Source: Planctomycetota bacterium
GTDB taxonomy: Bacteria > Planctomycetota > Planctomycetia > Planctomycetales > Planctomycetaceae
Assembly (NCBI GenBank): GCA_027622115.1
Contig: JAQBZS010000009.1
Location: 1 to 20,736 of the forward strand
Direction of reading: 5' to 3'
Length of the DNA stretch: 20,736 nt
The notes beneath the pieces were generated by a model. It did not search any database, was not told where the DNA came from, and worked only from the letters and a program-made list of their open reading frames with translations. Positions 1 to 8,499 of this stretch are shown here, one piece after another. How positions within the stretch are numbered: position 1 is the stretch's first letter; every line of letters begins with the position of its first letter. A program made the position numbers and the translations under genes.

Positions 1-39
1 GCACAGGTCGAAGATCCCAAGATAGGAAGCGTGTCGCCC

Positions 40-351
40 ATGTCCGAAAAAAAGCCGGATCCGTTGATTCCGCGCCAAAGGAACGAGCGCTGCCCGGTCT
101 GTGGCGCAATCAGCTACTCGCGAGCGGGAGTCCATCCGCAATGCGCGGTGCGACAGGCCGACGAGAAGCGAATGAATCGCACCAAGGCTGAAAACTTGGT
201 TGGAAAACCGGTGAAGCCCGTCAGTGACGTCAAGCCCTGGCAGCGTGTCTGCCCGAAGTGCAAGGCTTTGCAACACGTCCGCAAAAAAGTGTGCGAATGC
301 GGTCACGCTTTCGCCGTCCGGTCACGTCCGCCGGTAAGCGACAACGACTGA
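40..351 (+). CDS. small protein with two zinc-ribbon-like Cys clusters
   Basis: Hypothetical protein of 103 residues. The N-terminal half has a CPVC pair followed about 17 residues on by HPQC. The C-terminal half has CPKC followed by CECGHAF. Each set looks like a treble-clef or rubredoxin-like zinc knuckle, so the protein probably binds two zinc ions and may contact nucleic acid or protein. The stretch between is basic and rich in Lys and Arg. The frame also opens with GTG at 31, but ATG at 40 is preferred because AGGAA at 24-28 lies about 11 nt from it and only 2 nt from the GTG. It stands alone, 70 nt before the next gene on the same strand. Zinc binding is inferred from Cys spacing; the function is unknown. 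Confidence 0.7.
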   Translation: MSEKKPDPLIPRQRNERCPVCGAISYSRAGVHPQCAVRQADEKRMNRTKAENLVGKPVKPVSDVKPWQRVCPKCKALQHVRKKVCECGHAFAVRSRPPVSDND

Positions 352-421
352 TCGAGCGGTGAACGCGGTTTAAGTTAGAATTCGCGAGCTTGGCGCACTC
401 ATTCAATCCGAGGACGCAGTC

Positions 422-1630
422 GTGAAACCGCTTCCAGTACCGCTCATTGTCTTAGGCATCGTTGCGTCTTGTGGTGTATCGCCTAGCCGCATCGCGAAAG
501 CGGACCAGCTGCCGACGGCATGGGGGCAGGTCAATAACGGGTTGCGGGCACGCTTGATTCCCGTATCCGCGGAAATGAGCGAAGACGAAATCGATCCGTC
601 AAAACGACTCGACACGTTTACGGACGCGGACGATGCTGCCTTTGTAATCGAGGTCGAAAACGTCGGTCGCGATCCCATCAAGCTGCTCGACACGCGCTAC
701 CGCAGCCGAGGTCAGAAATTACGCGGCACGCCGCACTCCGATTGGTGCAGCCAGTTTCTGTTTTCGCTCAATTCCCTTGACGACGCTGGGCGGCCAACCC
801 TGCGGTGCCTTGATCCTGAACTGACCTTGGGCGAGGCAGTCGTCAGCACGCTTGATCCCGGAAAATTGCACCGGTTTCTGATCCGACCCGCGCGATGGGT
901 CAGCGCGGTGAAGTATCGGCCGAAACCCGGTCCGCATCGAATCTCAGTGACCTATCATGGGTTGCCTCGCCAAGCCGCCGACATTCTCCGCCTGAATCAA
1001 GAGGACAGCCCCGTGCTGGCAGCCGCTTCGGTCGAAGTCGTGACGCCTGCGGTGTCGTTTGAGATTGCCGCCGCTGAAAATGCCGCGCAAACCCCGATTC
1101 GCGTGTGGGGAGAACCGAACAACGGATTGCGAGCCGCCATTACATTTGCTCCGAATCAACGGTCGCATCCGCATGGCACTCGGCCAAGCCTGGAACTGTA
1201 TGTGCAAAATGTGAGCAAGCGGCTGATCACGATTCCTGCCACGCTTGTGCTCTCCGAATTCAAAGTCGGCATGACCGACGATGGCGGCAAGATTGTGAAA
1301 GTTGACCAAGCGCATTACCTCGGCATCCGCGTCGTTACGCGAGTGACTTTGCGGGAAAAGCAGATCGCCATCTTTCAGGCCGGCAACATCGGAATCCTGT
1401 CGGCGCCAAAAGACATCGACGCATTTCGCGGGAAGACCCACATGAGGATGGTCGCACTGCCGGGCGACTACCACCTGCAACTTTCGAAAGATGTTGGATC
1501 GAGCATCCTGCGCAAGGATCGACAAGGCAAAATCCTGGCACCGCTCGCGGGCGACTGGAAGGGGCAACTGACGACCGGTCGGACTCCTTTCACGATTGTG
1601 GAAGCTCAAGCGGACGCAAAAGCGGAATGA
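422..1630 (+). CDS. exported protein with a duplicated beta-rich domain
   Basis: 402 residues starting at GTG. The first 27 residues form a probable Sec signal peptide (basic start, hydrophobic core LPVPLIVLGIVASCGV, cleavage near AKA). The mature protein seems to hold two copies of one domain. Residues 34-45 read WGQVNNGLRARL and residues 227-238 read WGEPNNGLRAAI. Each is followed by a stretch with a conserved NVG/NVS turn (EVENVGRDPI and YVQNVSKRLI), as in an immunoglobulin-like fold that limits or modulates a surface property. Such WG..NNGL domains are, from memory, frequent in planctomycete secretomes. No catalytic motif is visible, so a periplasmic or surface binding role is a guess. 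It is monocistronic as far as can be seen, with a 564-nt gap after it. Confidence 0.75.
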   Translation: MKPLPVPLIVLGIVASCGVSPSRIAKADQLPTAWGQVNNGLRARLIPVSAEMSEDEIDPSKRLDTFTDADDAAFVIEVENVGRDPIKLLDTRYRSRGQKLRGTPHSDWCSQFLFSLNSLDDAGRPTLRCLDPELTLGEAVVSTLDPGKLHRFLIRPARWVSAVKYRPKPGPHRISVTYHGLPRQAADILRLNQEDSPVLAAASVEVVTPAVSFEIAAAENAAQTPIRVWGEPNNGLRAAITFAPNQRSHPHGTRPSLELYVQNVSKRLITIPATLVLSEFKVGMTDDGGKIVKVDQAHYLGIRVVTRVTLREKQIAIFQAGNIGILSAPKDIDAFRGKTHMRMVALPGDYHLQLSKDVGSSILRKDRQGKILAPLAGDWKGQLTTGRTPFTIVEAQADAKAE

Positions 1631-2194
1631 TGCGTCCTCCACGAAATTGACTGGAAACTCGGCCGATCTTTCCTGCTCGATCGGATCGTGACGGCTTCAT
1701 GGCTGGTGCCGGCCTCGCGATCCATTTCGCCGTCACAATCCACTCGACGCATTTTCGCTGCCTCGTATCCCCGATTTACCCGATCGGCGGGATGTACTAA
1801 CGCGTGGCTGAAATGCCACGGATCGTGTGGCGTTTTTCCGTCGCTCCTGCAAATGCGTGCTAGGCTTGTTGTGTGCCGCTGACTTTTGTCCGCCGCACCC
1901 CTCCAAAACTTCCCCACAGATTCCCGCATTTCAATCGAGTGCGGATTCCAAACAGGTGGCGTGTCGTTTGGGAGGCCCCGTGGGTCGAGCCGTAAGTGTC
2001 GTTGACGCGAAACGAGTCGATTCACGGGGTCCTTCCGACGTTTCCTAGCCACCCCCGCTCCCAGCCGGTCCACCACCGAGGTCGTCCTTGCGTGATCGGT
2101 CGATGTCTCAACCTCTTGGTTTTGTCTAGCTCTGCGGTTTGTGTCCGTCGAACAAGTTCGACAACGCAACCCCTTCCTCTTTCTGCCTGTTGTC
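1631..2194. other. 564-nt gene-free stretch, leader of ftsK
   Basis: No convincing gene. An antisense frame covering most of it (2283-1606) is Arg-rich, has no recognisable domain, and runs into both neighbouring genes. The stretch holds a weak terminator-like hairpin (1815-1837) and a 7-bp inverted repeat, CCCCGTG at 1976-1982 with CACGGGG at 2023-2029, which could fold a leader RNA. No clear promoter consensus was identified. The region presumably carries the promoter of the translocase gene. Confidence 0.5.
1815..1837 (+). terminator. weak terminator-like hairpin
   Basis: GCCAC (1815-1819) pairs with GTGGC (1827-1831), followed by G and five T (1833-1837). The 5-bp stem and the distance of about 185 nt from the preceding stop make this tentative. 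Confidence 0.3.
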
Positions 2195-4705
2195 ATGAAT
2201 ACTCGCCGGATCGCGATTGATGCCCTAGCGCTCGGCCTTTTGGCCGTGGTCGGGTTTCTTGCGCTGAGCCTGCTCTCATACAACCCCGAGGATCCGCCGT
2301 CTCGGATGGTCTATCCCATGCCGACGGAAGTCACCAATCTCGCGGGACCGACGGGTGCCAAAGTCGCACACGGACTGCGCATGAATTTGGGGCTGGGCGC
2401 GTACTTTCTATTGTTCGCCCTCGCGTCCTTCGACGCTCGCTTGTTCGCACGGGAAGACACCCCGGCTGAAACCGACGCTGCGGACTTCGATCCCGAAGAC
2501 GAGTCGCTGCCGGGTGAAGGCGCGGACGCGGACGACGCTGGCAAAGCTGCAACTCCCGTCCCCGTTTACTCACGATTGGCCGGTGCGATCTTGGGTGTCT
2601 GCGGCACATGTCTATTGCTTCAAACCGTGTTCCCGAGCCTTGGAAACACGACGATCGGCAGCGGCGGCCTCTTCGGCAATTGGGCTGCACTGGCTTTCGC
2701 CGAGGAATTCACGACAGCCGGCATCGTGATGCTGGCGTTCTCCATGACCACGGCTGGTGTGGTGTTGAGCAGCGAATTCAAGCTCATCGGATTCGTGATC
2801 CGGATGCTGGCGACGCCCATCAAATTGGCACTTACAACGATCACGGCGACTCGACGTGCCTTGCAACGCATCCGTCTGAAACGAACCGCCCGCACAACCG
2901 CCGGGACACTCGCCCGCTCCGTCGGTCTTGAATTCGACGCATCCGATACGGACTCATTCGAGAACGCCGTCGACCATGACCTCGACGACGTTCAACCGAC
3001 CACGACGATGCCTTTGGCGGAGATCGAGGAACCCGCGTTGATCTCGAAGTTCGCGGACCGCAAGGAAATTCGAGTCAACCGGCCAGCCGGTGGTCGATCG
3101 GCACGCGAAGAAATGATCGCCCGCTTGGAAGCCAGCAGTCGGGAATCCGCGCAACCATTCTTGCTGCCGGGACTCGAACTCTTCGACGAAGCTGAAGAGT
3201 TTCCGTACGAATTGCTGGCCAAGAGTGCCCGCGTCGCTGCCGCCACACTCGAACGCACCTTCCAGGAATTTGGGCTCAACATCCGAGTCGTTGAAATCGA
3301 CACTGGTCCCGTGATCACGCAATTTGAATTGGAACTCGAAGCCGGTTTGCGGTTGTCGAAGGTCACGGCGTTGGCGGACGACCTGGCGGTGGCGCTTCGC
3401 GTGCCGTCCGTGCGAGTTGTGTCGCCGATTCCCGGCAAGAACACCGTGGGCGTCGAGGTTCCGAACGAGAAACGCGTGATGGTGCGACTCCGCGAACTCG
3501 TGGAATCCTGCCCCACGGAATTCGACAAGAAACGTATCCCCATCTATCTCGGTAAAGACGTGAGCGGTCGGCCGTTGGTGGTGGACCTGACTCAAATGCC
3601 GCACCTGTTGATCGCCGGTCGCACGGGAACCGGCAAGAGCGTGTGCTTGAACACGCTGATCCTCTCAATGCTGATGACGCGTCGACCGGATCAAGTGAAG
3701 ATGCTGATGATCGACCCCAAGATGGTGGAACTCAGCCCGTACAAACGCGTGCCGCACTTGATGCACCCGGTGATCACGGACATGAAAAAAGCGGAAGCCG
3801 TCTTGGCCTGGGCCGTCGACAAAATGGAAGAACGCTACGATTTGCTGTCTCGCTGCGGCGTCCGGCATTTGGACGGCTACAACAAGCTGGACCACGATCA
3901 AATCTTGAGCCGCATGAAAGTCGATCCCGACAGCGCGGAAGCCGACGAGATTCCCAGTTCGATGCCGTACATCGTGATCATCGCGGATGAAATGGCCGAC
4001 ATGATGATGACGTCCGGCAAGGACGTGGAAGGTCACATCATCCGACTGGCTCAGAAGTCGCGAGCCGTGGGGATTCACCTTGTCCTGGCCACGCAAAAAC
4101 CGACCGTCGATGTGATTACGGGATTGATCAAGTCCAACCTGCCTGCACGGATTTCCTTTCAAGTGGCAAGTCGCACGGACAGTCGAGTCGTGTTGGATGA
4201 GATGGGAGCCGATAAGTTGCTCGGCAACGGCGACATGCTGTATCTCGCCCCCGGCACCAGCAATCTCACGCGAGCCCAAGGCACGTTTGTCAGCGACGAA
4301 GAATGCAACGCCGTGATCGACTTTTACAGCGATCGCGAGCCGGAATACTGCGAAGAGTTGGCCCAGATCAGTGCGAACGCGGCCACGGCCGGCAAGTCCG
4401 AGGCCGACACGAATCGGCAGCGAGACGATCTCTACGATCACGCGATCAGTTGTGTTGTTCGCGAGGGTCGCGGCAGTGTGTCGTTACTCCAGCGACACCT
4501 GGGAATCGGCTACGGCCGGGCGGCACGACTGATTGACTACATGGCCGAGGACGGCATCGTCGGCGACTACAATGGTTCGCAAGCTCGTGAAGTGCTCTAC
4601 ACCGTCGATCAATGGGAATCGATGCAGTCGGGTCCGCCGCCGGACGAGAACAACTCATTCGCCGACGCAGAACACGAATTGGTCGCCGTCGGTGCGAATT
4701 CATGA
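2195..4705 (+). CDS. ftsK: FtsK/SpoIIIE-type DNA translocase
   Basis: Membrane-anchored ATPase that pumps double-stranded DNA, clearing chromosome ends through the division septum. With ATG at 2195 it has 836 residues. Four hydrophobic segments lie near residues 10-28, 63-80, 128-147 and 172-192, with an acidic loop (86-117) between the second and third. A short linker leads to the motor. Walker A is GRTGTGKS at 475-482, followed by the family signature MLMIDPKMVELSPY. Walker B is IVIIADE ending at D598-E599, followed by VLATQKP. The last part (about 744-815) is the winged-helix gamma domain that reads polar chromosome sequences (REGRGSVSLLQRHLGIGYGRAARLID). The frame stays open up to GTG at 2141, but the ATG begins directly at the first membrane helix. 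The linker is short, as in SpoIIIE, rather than long as in Escherichia coli FtsK. No Shine-Dalgarno sequence is evident. Confidence 0.96.
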   Translation: MNTRRIAIDALALGLLAVVGFLALSLLSYNPEDPPSRMVYPMPTEVTNLAGPTGAKVAHGLRMNLGLGAYFLLFALASFDARLFAREDTPAETDAADFDPEDESLPGEGADADDAGKAATPVPVYSRLAGAILGVCGTCLLLQTVFPSLGNTTIGSGGLFGNWAALAFAEEFTTAGIVMLAFSMTTAGVVLSSEFKLIGFVIRMLATPIKLALTTITATRRALQRIRLKRTARTTAGTLARSVGLEFDASDTDSFENAVDHDLDDVQPTTTMPLAEIEEPALISKFADRKEIRVNRPAGGRSAREEMIARLEASSRESAQPFLLPGLELFDEAEEFPYELLAKSARVAAATLERTFQEFGLNIRVVEIDTGPVITQFELELEAGLRLSKVTALADDLAVALRVPSVRVVSPIPGKNTVGVEVPNEKRVMVRLRELVESCPTEFDKKRIPIYLGKDVSGRPLVVDLTQMPHLLIAGRTGTGKSVCLNTLILSMLMTRRPDQVKMLMIDPKMVELSPYKRVPHLMHPVITDMKKAEAVLAWAVDKMEERYDLLSRCGVRHLDGYNKLDHDQILSRMKVDPDSAEADEIPSSMPYIVIIADEMADMMMTSGKDVEGHIIRLAQKSRAVGIHLVLATQKPTVDVITGLIKSNLPARISFQVASRTDSRVVLDEMGADKLLGNGDMLYLAPGTSNLTRAQGTFVSDEECNAVIDFYSDREPEYCEELAQISANAATAGKSEADTNRQRDDLYDHAISCVVREGRGSVSLLQRHLGIGYGRAARLIDYMAEDGIVGDYNGSQAREVLYTVDQWESMQSGPPPDENNSFADAEHELVAVGANS

Positions 4706-4834
4706 TCGGGCGAAGGCTCCACTAAGAACGTCACCCGCCAAATCTGAAAGCCGTAAGCGTGACGCCCAAGTCCTCAACCCGCTTTTTTCTCCGATAGTGC
4801 ATCAATCAAACAACCGTACAGAATTGCGGTTTTC

Positions 4835-4878
4835 GAAATGAATCCGATTTGGAAGCGCCAAGACGGTAGATTCATTTC
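4835..4878. repeat. inverted repeat between convergent genes
   Basis: GAAATGAATC (4835-4844) and GATTCATTTC (4869-4878) are perfect 10-bp complements. TTGG and CCAA inside them extend the fold around a short AAGCG loop. The repeat touches the stop codon of the minus-strand LRR gene and follows the ftsK stop by 129 nt. It is placed like a shared terminator but has no T-run on either strand. Confidence 0.5.
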
Positions 4879-6764
4879 TACTGAACCACGATGACCAGCT
4901 TTGGATGCACGTCGCGCAAGCGAGCGACTCCAGCTTCCGTGATGTGTTTCATCCCGCTCAAAGTCAGCTTCTTGAGACTCTTGAGACTCGCCAGGGCTTG
5001 AAGTCCGTCATCCGTCACTTGCGCACTTCCGATCTTCAACAACTCTTGCAAACGCGGCATTTTCGCCAGCAGTTTCATTTCGGCGTCACCGACTTTCGGA
5101 GCGTATGAAGCGTCGAGTCGCAACAGCGTTTTGATCCGCGACGCGTGCGCGAGACCCACGGGCGAAGCTTGGTTGTCCAGCAGTGCGAGGTCTTCCAGCG
5201 GCAGGTTCGCCAGAGACGCAACCGCTTCGCCGGAACTCGCGGCATCCTTGCTGCCGATGCCGCATCGACGAAGTTGGGTGAGCGACTTCAGGGATTCGGC
5301 TCCGCGGTCCGTGAAATGCGTGTGCGCAAACCACAGTCGGTCCGAGATGCTGATCTTCGCAATCTCGCGAAGCCCGGCATCATTAAGTGGTGTGAAGTGG
5401 AAGTTGACGCTCTCCAACTTCTTGAGTGCCGTGAGGTGGGCGAAACCGGTTCCCATGCATTGCGTTGAAGCGAGGCCCAACTTGCGAAGTTCGGTCAGCT
5501 TGCCGAGATGCACCAGACCGTCATCGGTCACCGGTGTCAGGGTGAGGTTGAGTTCCCGCAGTCCGGCAAGCGTGCCCACGTGTTGGAGGCCGTCGCCCTT
5601 GATTTGGCAATTCGCCACGTCGAGCTTTTTCAACGACGTCAGTCCGGACAGGTTCGCGAGCCATCCATCCGTCACGCGTTCGTTCCGTCCGCCCCGCCCT
5701 TTGAGCGGATTGTTTCCGTTGTAAAGATCGATTGTCGTCGGAACTTGAAACAAGTCCGTCGCCGCATCATCGGCGGTCAAATAAAGCCACTTCGGCCCGG
5801 ACGGCGAGAAGTAAATCCTGCCGCCAATATCCTCGATTTCGGCCTGAAGCTTGAGCGATCGCCGCCGCAATGGAATCGCACTTTCAATCGCGGGAAGCAT
5901 GTCGGACAACCGCTTGCGTAAGCTGGCTTTTTGAATCATGGCCGTCAGCGCGCCGCGATCGAGATCTCTGTCGAGCGATAGGATTCGCCCCAACATTGCC
6001 CGGTCGGCAGTTCCCACCGACAGCAACCCAAGTACCCCGGTCAAGTAAGCCTTAACCTGAGAGTCAACCTGATCAAAGCCCTTGGACGACAACGGCTGGC
6101 CGAGCGCGATTCGCATGGCATTGTGCATCAGGTACTTGCCGGTCTCGTGCTTCATGTGAATCGGATCGCGGTGCAAATCGGTGACCGCCTGAAATGCGGC
6201 TCGCTGCCCTTGCATGTCCTCGGCGATTTTGGCCAGCAACTGGATCGCTCGCGCTTGCCGCAATTGACGGCCCGGATGCAAGCGACGCAGTTCCGCAGTC
6301 AAAGCTCGAAAATACGCCGGGCTATGCTGCATCGTCGCGTTGGGGTCGTCGTTCGCAAATTCCTCCTCCCGCGACGCATGATGAGCCCACCCAGAATGGA
6401 TGACGAAGACCGCTCGGGGTTGCAGTGTCATCCACTTCGAGATCGTCGCCACATCCTGTTGCAGCGTCGACCCGTAGTGCGGTTGCACGGAAACAACGTC
6501 GTACTGCTTCTGCTTGAACGCTTGCGGCCAAAGTGTGGACGACTTGACGCACGGCATCTCCGGATGCGCGTCGATGAAGGGCAGGCTCTTGCCACAAGCC
6601 ACGTGCCATTGAACGTCTCCGTCCAGCAGCGAGGGAATGGTGTCCCACGTCAACGAGTTGCCGATCAAGAAATAGCTCGGTGCTTTTTCGTCGGCACACA
6701 GGCCTCGACCAAACAGAACAAGGCAAATCGCGAATGCGTTCAGCGAAAGATTGCGAGGAATCAT
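4878..6764 (-). CDS. exported SGNH-hydrolase-like protein with C-terminal leucine-rich repeats
   Basis: 628 residues. GGAG five nt before ATG at 6764 fixes the start, although the frame is open to 7085. Residues 1-24 are a probable signal peptide. The N-terminal domain (about 28-225) looks like a DUF4886/SGNH hydrolase: YFLIGNSLTW at 31-40 carries the nucleophile Ser in a GNSLT form of block I, and D200-P-I-H203 gives the Asp/His pair of block V. A helical linker (about 230-320) follows. Residues about 365-628 hold roughly eight leucine-rich repeats of the LxxLxxLxL...TDDGLxxL type common in planctomycete secreted proteins. The enzyme part probably hydrolyses an ester on a carbohydrate and the LRR part binds a partner; both are inferred. 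queD lies 77 nt upstream on the same strand. Confidence 0.8.
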   Translation of the reverse strand: MIPRNLSLNAFAICLVLFGRGLCADEKAPSYFLIGNSLTWDTIPSLLDGDVQWHVACGKSLPFIDAHPEMPCVKSSTLWPQAFKQKQYDVVSVQPHYGSTLQQDVATISKWMTLQPRAVFVIHSGWAHHASREEEFANDDPNATMQHSPAYFRALTAELRRLHPGRQLRQARAIQLLAKIAEDMQGQRAAFQAVTDLHRDPIHMKHETGKYLMHNAMRIALGQPLSSKGFDQVDSQVKAYLTGVLGLLSVGTADRAMLGRILSLDRDLDRGALTAMIQKASLRKRLSDMLPAIESAIPLRRRSLKLQAEIEDIGGRIYFSPSGPKWLYLTADDAATDLFQVPTTIDLYNGNNPLKGRGGRNERVTDGWLANLSGLTSLKKLDVANCQIKGDGLQHVGTLAGLRELNLTLTPVTDDGLVHLGKLTELRKLGLASTQCMGTGFAHLTALKKLESVNFHFTPLNDAGLREIAKISISDRLWFAHTHFTDRGAESLKSLTQLRRCGIGSKDAASSGEAVASLANLPLEDLALLDNQASPVGLAHASRIKTLLRLDASYAPKVGDAEMKLLAKMPRLQELLKIGSAQVTDDGLQALASLKSLKKLTLSGMKHITEAGVARLRDVHPKLVIVVQ

Positions 6765-6841
6765 GCAAGCTCCGATTTCAGTTGGCCGACACCTTCGTGG
6801 CGAATACGTTTTCACTGCCGCTCGCCTAACAATTCCATACG

Positions 6842-7249
6842 TCATGACGCAATCGGCGATCCGCCCGGCTGATACGTGACCGAAGACCGGGCACTTTCCC
6901 AAAGCTGAACCTGCTGGACGGGAATGCCTCGTGACGACAACGTTTCGAAAATGATCCTGGCAACTGTCTCCGTCGTGGGATTGGATTCCAACAGCACGAC
7001 GGGTTCTCCCAGGTCCAGCAATTGCGGAACAATGGGGTCCTCGCGACATAAGATCATGCGAGAATCGAGTTCCGAGTTGATCCAAGCGGAGATTTCCGCC
7101 GACACCTCAGCAGTGGTGCCAACCAAGTTTTCGGCCTCGAGTAAGATCACGGCACGACCGTTGTGGCCATGAAGATTCCGGCACGGCCCATCATAATTGA
7201 GCAACCGGTGGCCATAGCAGAATTGAACCTCAACACAGTGAGTGGGCAT
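6842..7249 (-). CDS. queD: 6-pyruvoyl-tetrahydropterin synthase / QueD family enzyme
   Basis: 135 residues. The fold converts 7,8-dihydroneopterin triphosphate to 6-carboxy- or 6-pyruvoyl-tetrahydropterin, usually for queuosine. Three zinc-binding His are visible, one in CYGHRL near the N-terminus and two in LHGHN. The catalytic Cys sits in CRNLHGH (the CxxxHGH motif), so this is not the Cys-lacking PTPS-III variant that replaces FolB. NPTTETVARI matches the conserved PTxE segment, and LWESARSSVTY the C-terminal Glu region that holds the pterin. ATG at 7249 is chosen because the extra 40 residues up to 7369 look non-coding and would overlap the divergent leader. The next gene on the other strand belongs to the pterin/folate operon, so the region is a shared pterin locus. 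The exact product (queuosine precursor or other pterin) is not decided by sequence alone. Confidence 0.87.
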   Translation of the reverse strand: MPTHCVEVQFCYGHRLLNYDGPCRNLHGHNGRAVILLEAENLVGTTAEVSAEISAWINSELDSRMILCREDPIVPQLLDLGEPVVLLESNPTTETVARIIFETLSSRGIPVQQVQLWESARSSVTYQPGGSPIAS

Positions 7250-7392
7250 CAAGAGTCGGCCTATTTGCGGTAAGAAGGGGCTTGGCCTAGCATATCCGGT
7301 GTTCCGAGAATTGGCCAATCGATCGATCAAGGGTGGTTCGCAACCGCTTGTCGCTTGGATCACCGTCATATCAACGCGGAGTCACCGATACC

Positions 7393-8124
7393 GTGGATCT
7401 TGAGGGTAAAGTTGCAATCGTTACGGGTGCCGCCATTCGCATTGGTCGCTCGATTGCACTCAATCTGGCCGGACACGGCGTCAAGATCGCGCTGCACTTC
7501 GGACACTCCCGATCCGAAGCCGAAGAAACTGCGGCCGAGATTCGCACGCTCGGCATCGACGTGTGCCTGATTCAGGCGGACCTGCAACATCCGGTCGCCG
7601 CCGCCGAGGCGATTGTGGGCCGGGCAATTTCGCATTTTGAGCAGGTGGATATTCTCGTCAACAGCGCCGCAATCTTTGAAACGGGTTCACTGGCATCGAC
7701 GACCGAAGACCAGTTTGACCGCCATTTCAACGTAAATACAAAGGCTCCACTGTTTCTGAGCCGGCAATTCGCGCAGGCCCTTTTGCCGGAAAAGCGGGGC
7801 CATATCGTCAATATCGCGGACTGGCGCGGGACGAATCCCGCACCCGGTCATCTTGCCTACACGCTGACCAAGCACTCGCTGTTGGCCCTGTCGACCATCC
7901 TGGCACGGGAACTCGCACCCCGGATTCAGGTCAACAGTGTTTGCCCCGGTGCCGTGCTCGCGCCCGTGGGTGCTGGGCCGGCTGACATACAAAACGTCTT
8001 GCGCGAAATCCCACTCGCGAGGTTTGGGACTGCCGACGAAATCTCGCGGGCAGTCGTGTTTCTCTTACAATCCGACTTTGCAACAGGAACGGTGTTGCAT
8101 GTCGATGGTGGCCAACGGTTCTAA
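7393..8124 (+). CDS. short-chain dehydrogenase, pteridine reductase (PTR1/FolM)-like
   Basis: 243-residue NAD(P)H-dependent reductase with a Rossmann fold. The nucleotide loop TGAAIRIG (11-18) is the TGxxxRxG variant typical of pteridine reductases rather than the usual TGxxxGxG. The active site has D143, Y156 and K160: Asp replaces the classical Ser, with the 13- and 4-residue spacing of PTR1. NSAA (90-93) and the C-terminal VDGG complete the family pattern. It likely reduces dihydropterin or dihydrofolate to the tetrahydro form. The start is GTG at 7393, just before the conserved LEGKVAIVTG, with GGAG at 7378-7381; GTG at 7333 is an upstream alternative. Nine nucleotides separate it from folB, so it is the first gene of a three-gene operon. 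The substrate is inferred from motif plus context. Confidence 0.85.
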   Translation: MDLEGKVAIVTGAAIRIGRSIALNLAGHGVKIALHFGHSRSEAEETAAEIRTLGIDVCLIQADLQHPVAAAEAIVGRAISHFEQVDILVNSAAIFETGSLASTTEDQFDRHFNVNTKAPLFLSRQFAQALLPEKRGHIVNIADWRGTNPAPGHLAYTLTKHSLLALSTILARELAPRIQVNSVCPGAVLAPVGAGPADIQNVLREIPLARFGTADEISRAVVFLLQSDFATGTVLHVDGGQRF

Positions 8125-8133
8125 GGATTTAGG

Positions 8134-8499
8134 ATGTCCGACATCATCACGATTCGTGAATTGAGACTTCGAACCGTCATCGGCATCGGAGCGGAAGAAC
8201 GACGGGACCGACAGGATCTCGTCGTACATTTAGTGCTCTATACGGACTGTGCGAAAGCCGGAGCGTCCGACGACATTGCTGATGCCGTCAATTACCGCAC
8301 GGTTACGAAACAGGTCATCGAACTGGTTGAAGGCTCCGAGTATTACCTGGTGGAGAAACTCGCCACGGAGATTGCCAAACTGTGTTTGGCTCACAACCGC
8401 GTCGAGCGAGTTCGCGTGACGGTGGAAAAGCCGCAAGCGTTGCGGTTTGCGGAAACGGTCGGCGTCACGATCGAGCGGAGCGCGGCGGATGTCACTTAA
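8134..8499 (+). CDS. folB: dihydroneopterin aldolase FolB
   Basis: 121 residues, the usual length. It cleaves 7,8-dihydroneopterin to 6-hydroxymethyl-7,8-dihydropterin and glycolaldehyde in folate synthesis. Diagnostic segments are LRTVIGIGAEERRDRQ near the N-terminus (E21/E22 for substrate), DAVNYRTV around Y54, YLVEKLA with E74 that holds the pterin ring, and VTVEKPQAL with the catalytic Lys at 99. AAGGA six nt before the ATG supports the start. It lies 9 nt after the reductase gene and its end overlaps folK by 11 nt, indicating one transcript and coupled translation. Cytosolic; related FolX-type epimerases are less likely given folK directly downstream. Confidence 0.93.
   Translation: MSDIITIRELRLRTVIGIGAEERRDRQDLVVHLVLYTDCAKAGASDDIADAVNYRTVTKQVIELVEGSEYYLVEKLATEIAKLCLAHNRVERVRVTVEKPQALRFAETVGVTIERSAADVT

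Noticed and set aside
944..1642. 232-codon minus-strand frame opposite the exported protein
   Set aside because: Antisense shadow without signal, domain or ribosome site; the plus strand has a signal peptide and duplicated motif.
1606..2283. 225-codon minus-strand open frame across the ftsK leader
   Set aside because: Arg-rich composition without any domain, overlaps the ends of two real genes, no ribosome site; typical of antisense frames in GC-rich DNA.
3665..4441. 258-codon minus-strand frame opposite ftsK
   Set aside because: Antisense to the conserved motor domain; His/Val-rich shadow sequence.
4743..4790. Terminator for ftsK at the run of six T near 4782
   Set aside because: Upstream pairing is limited to a 4-bp stem that is not adjacent to the T-run.
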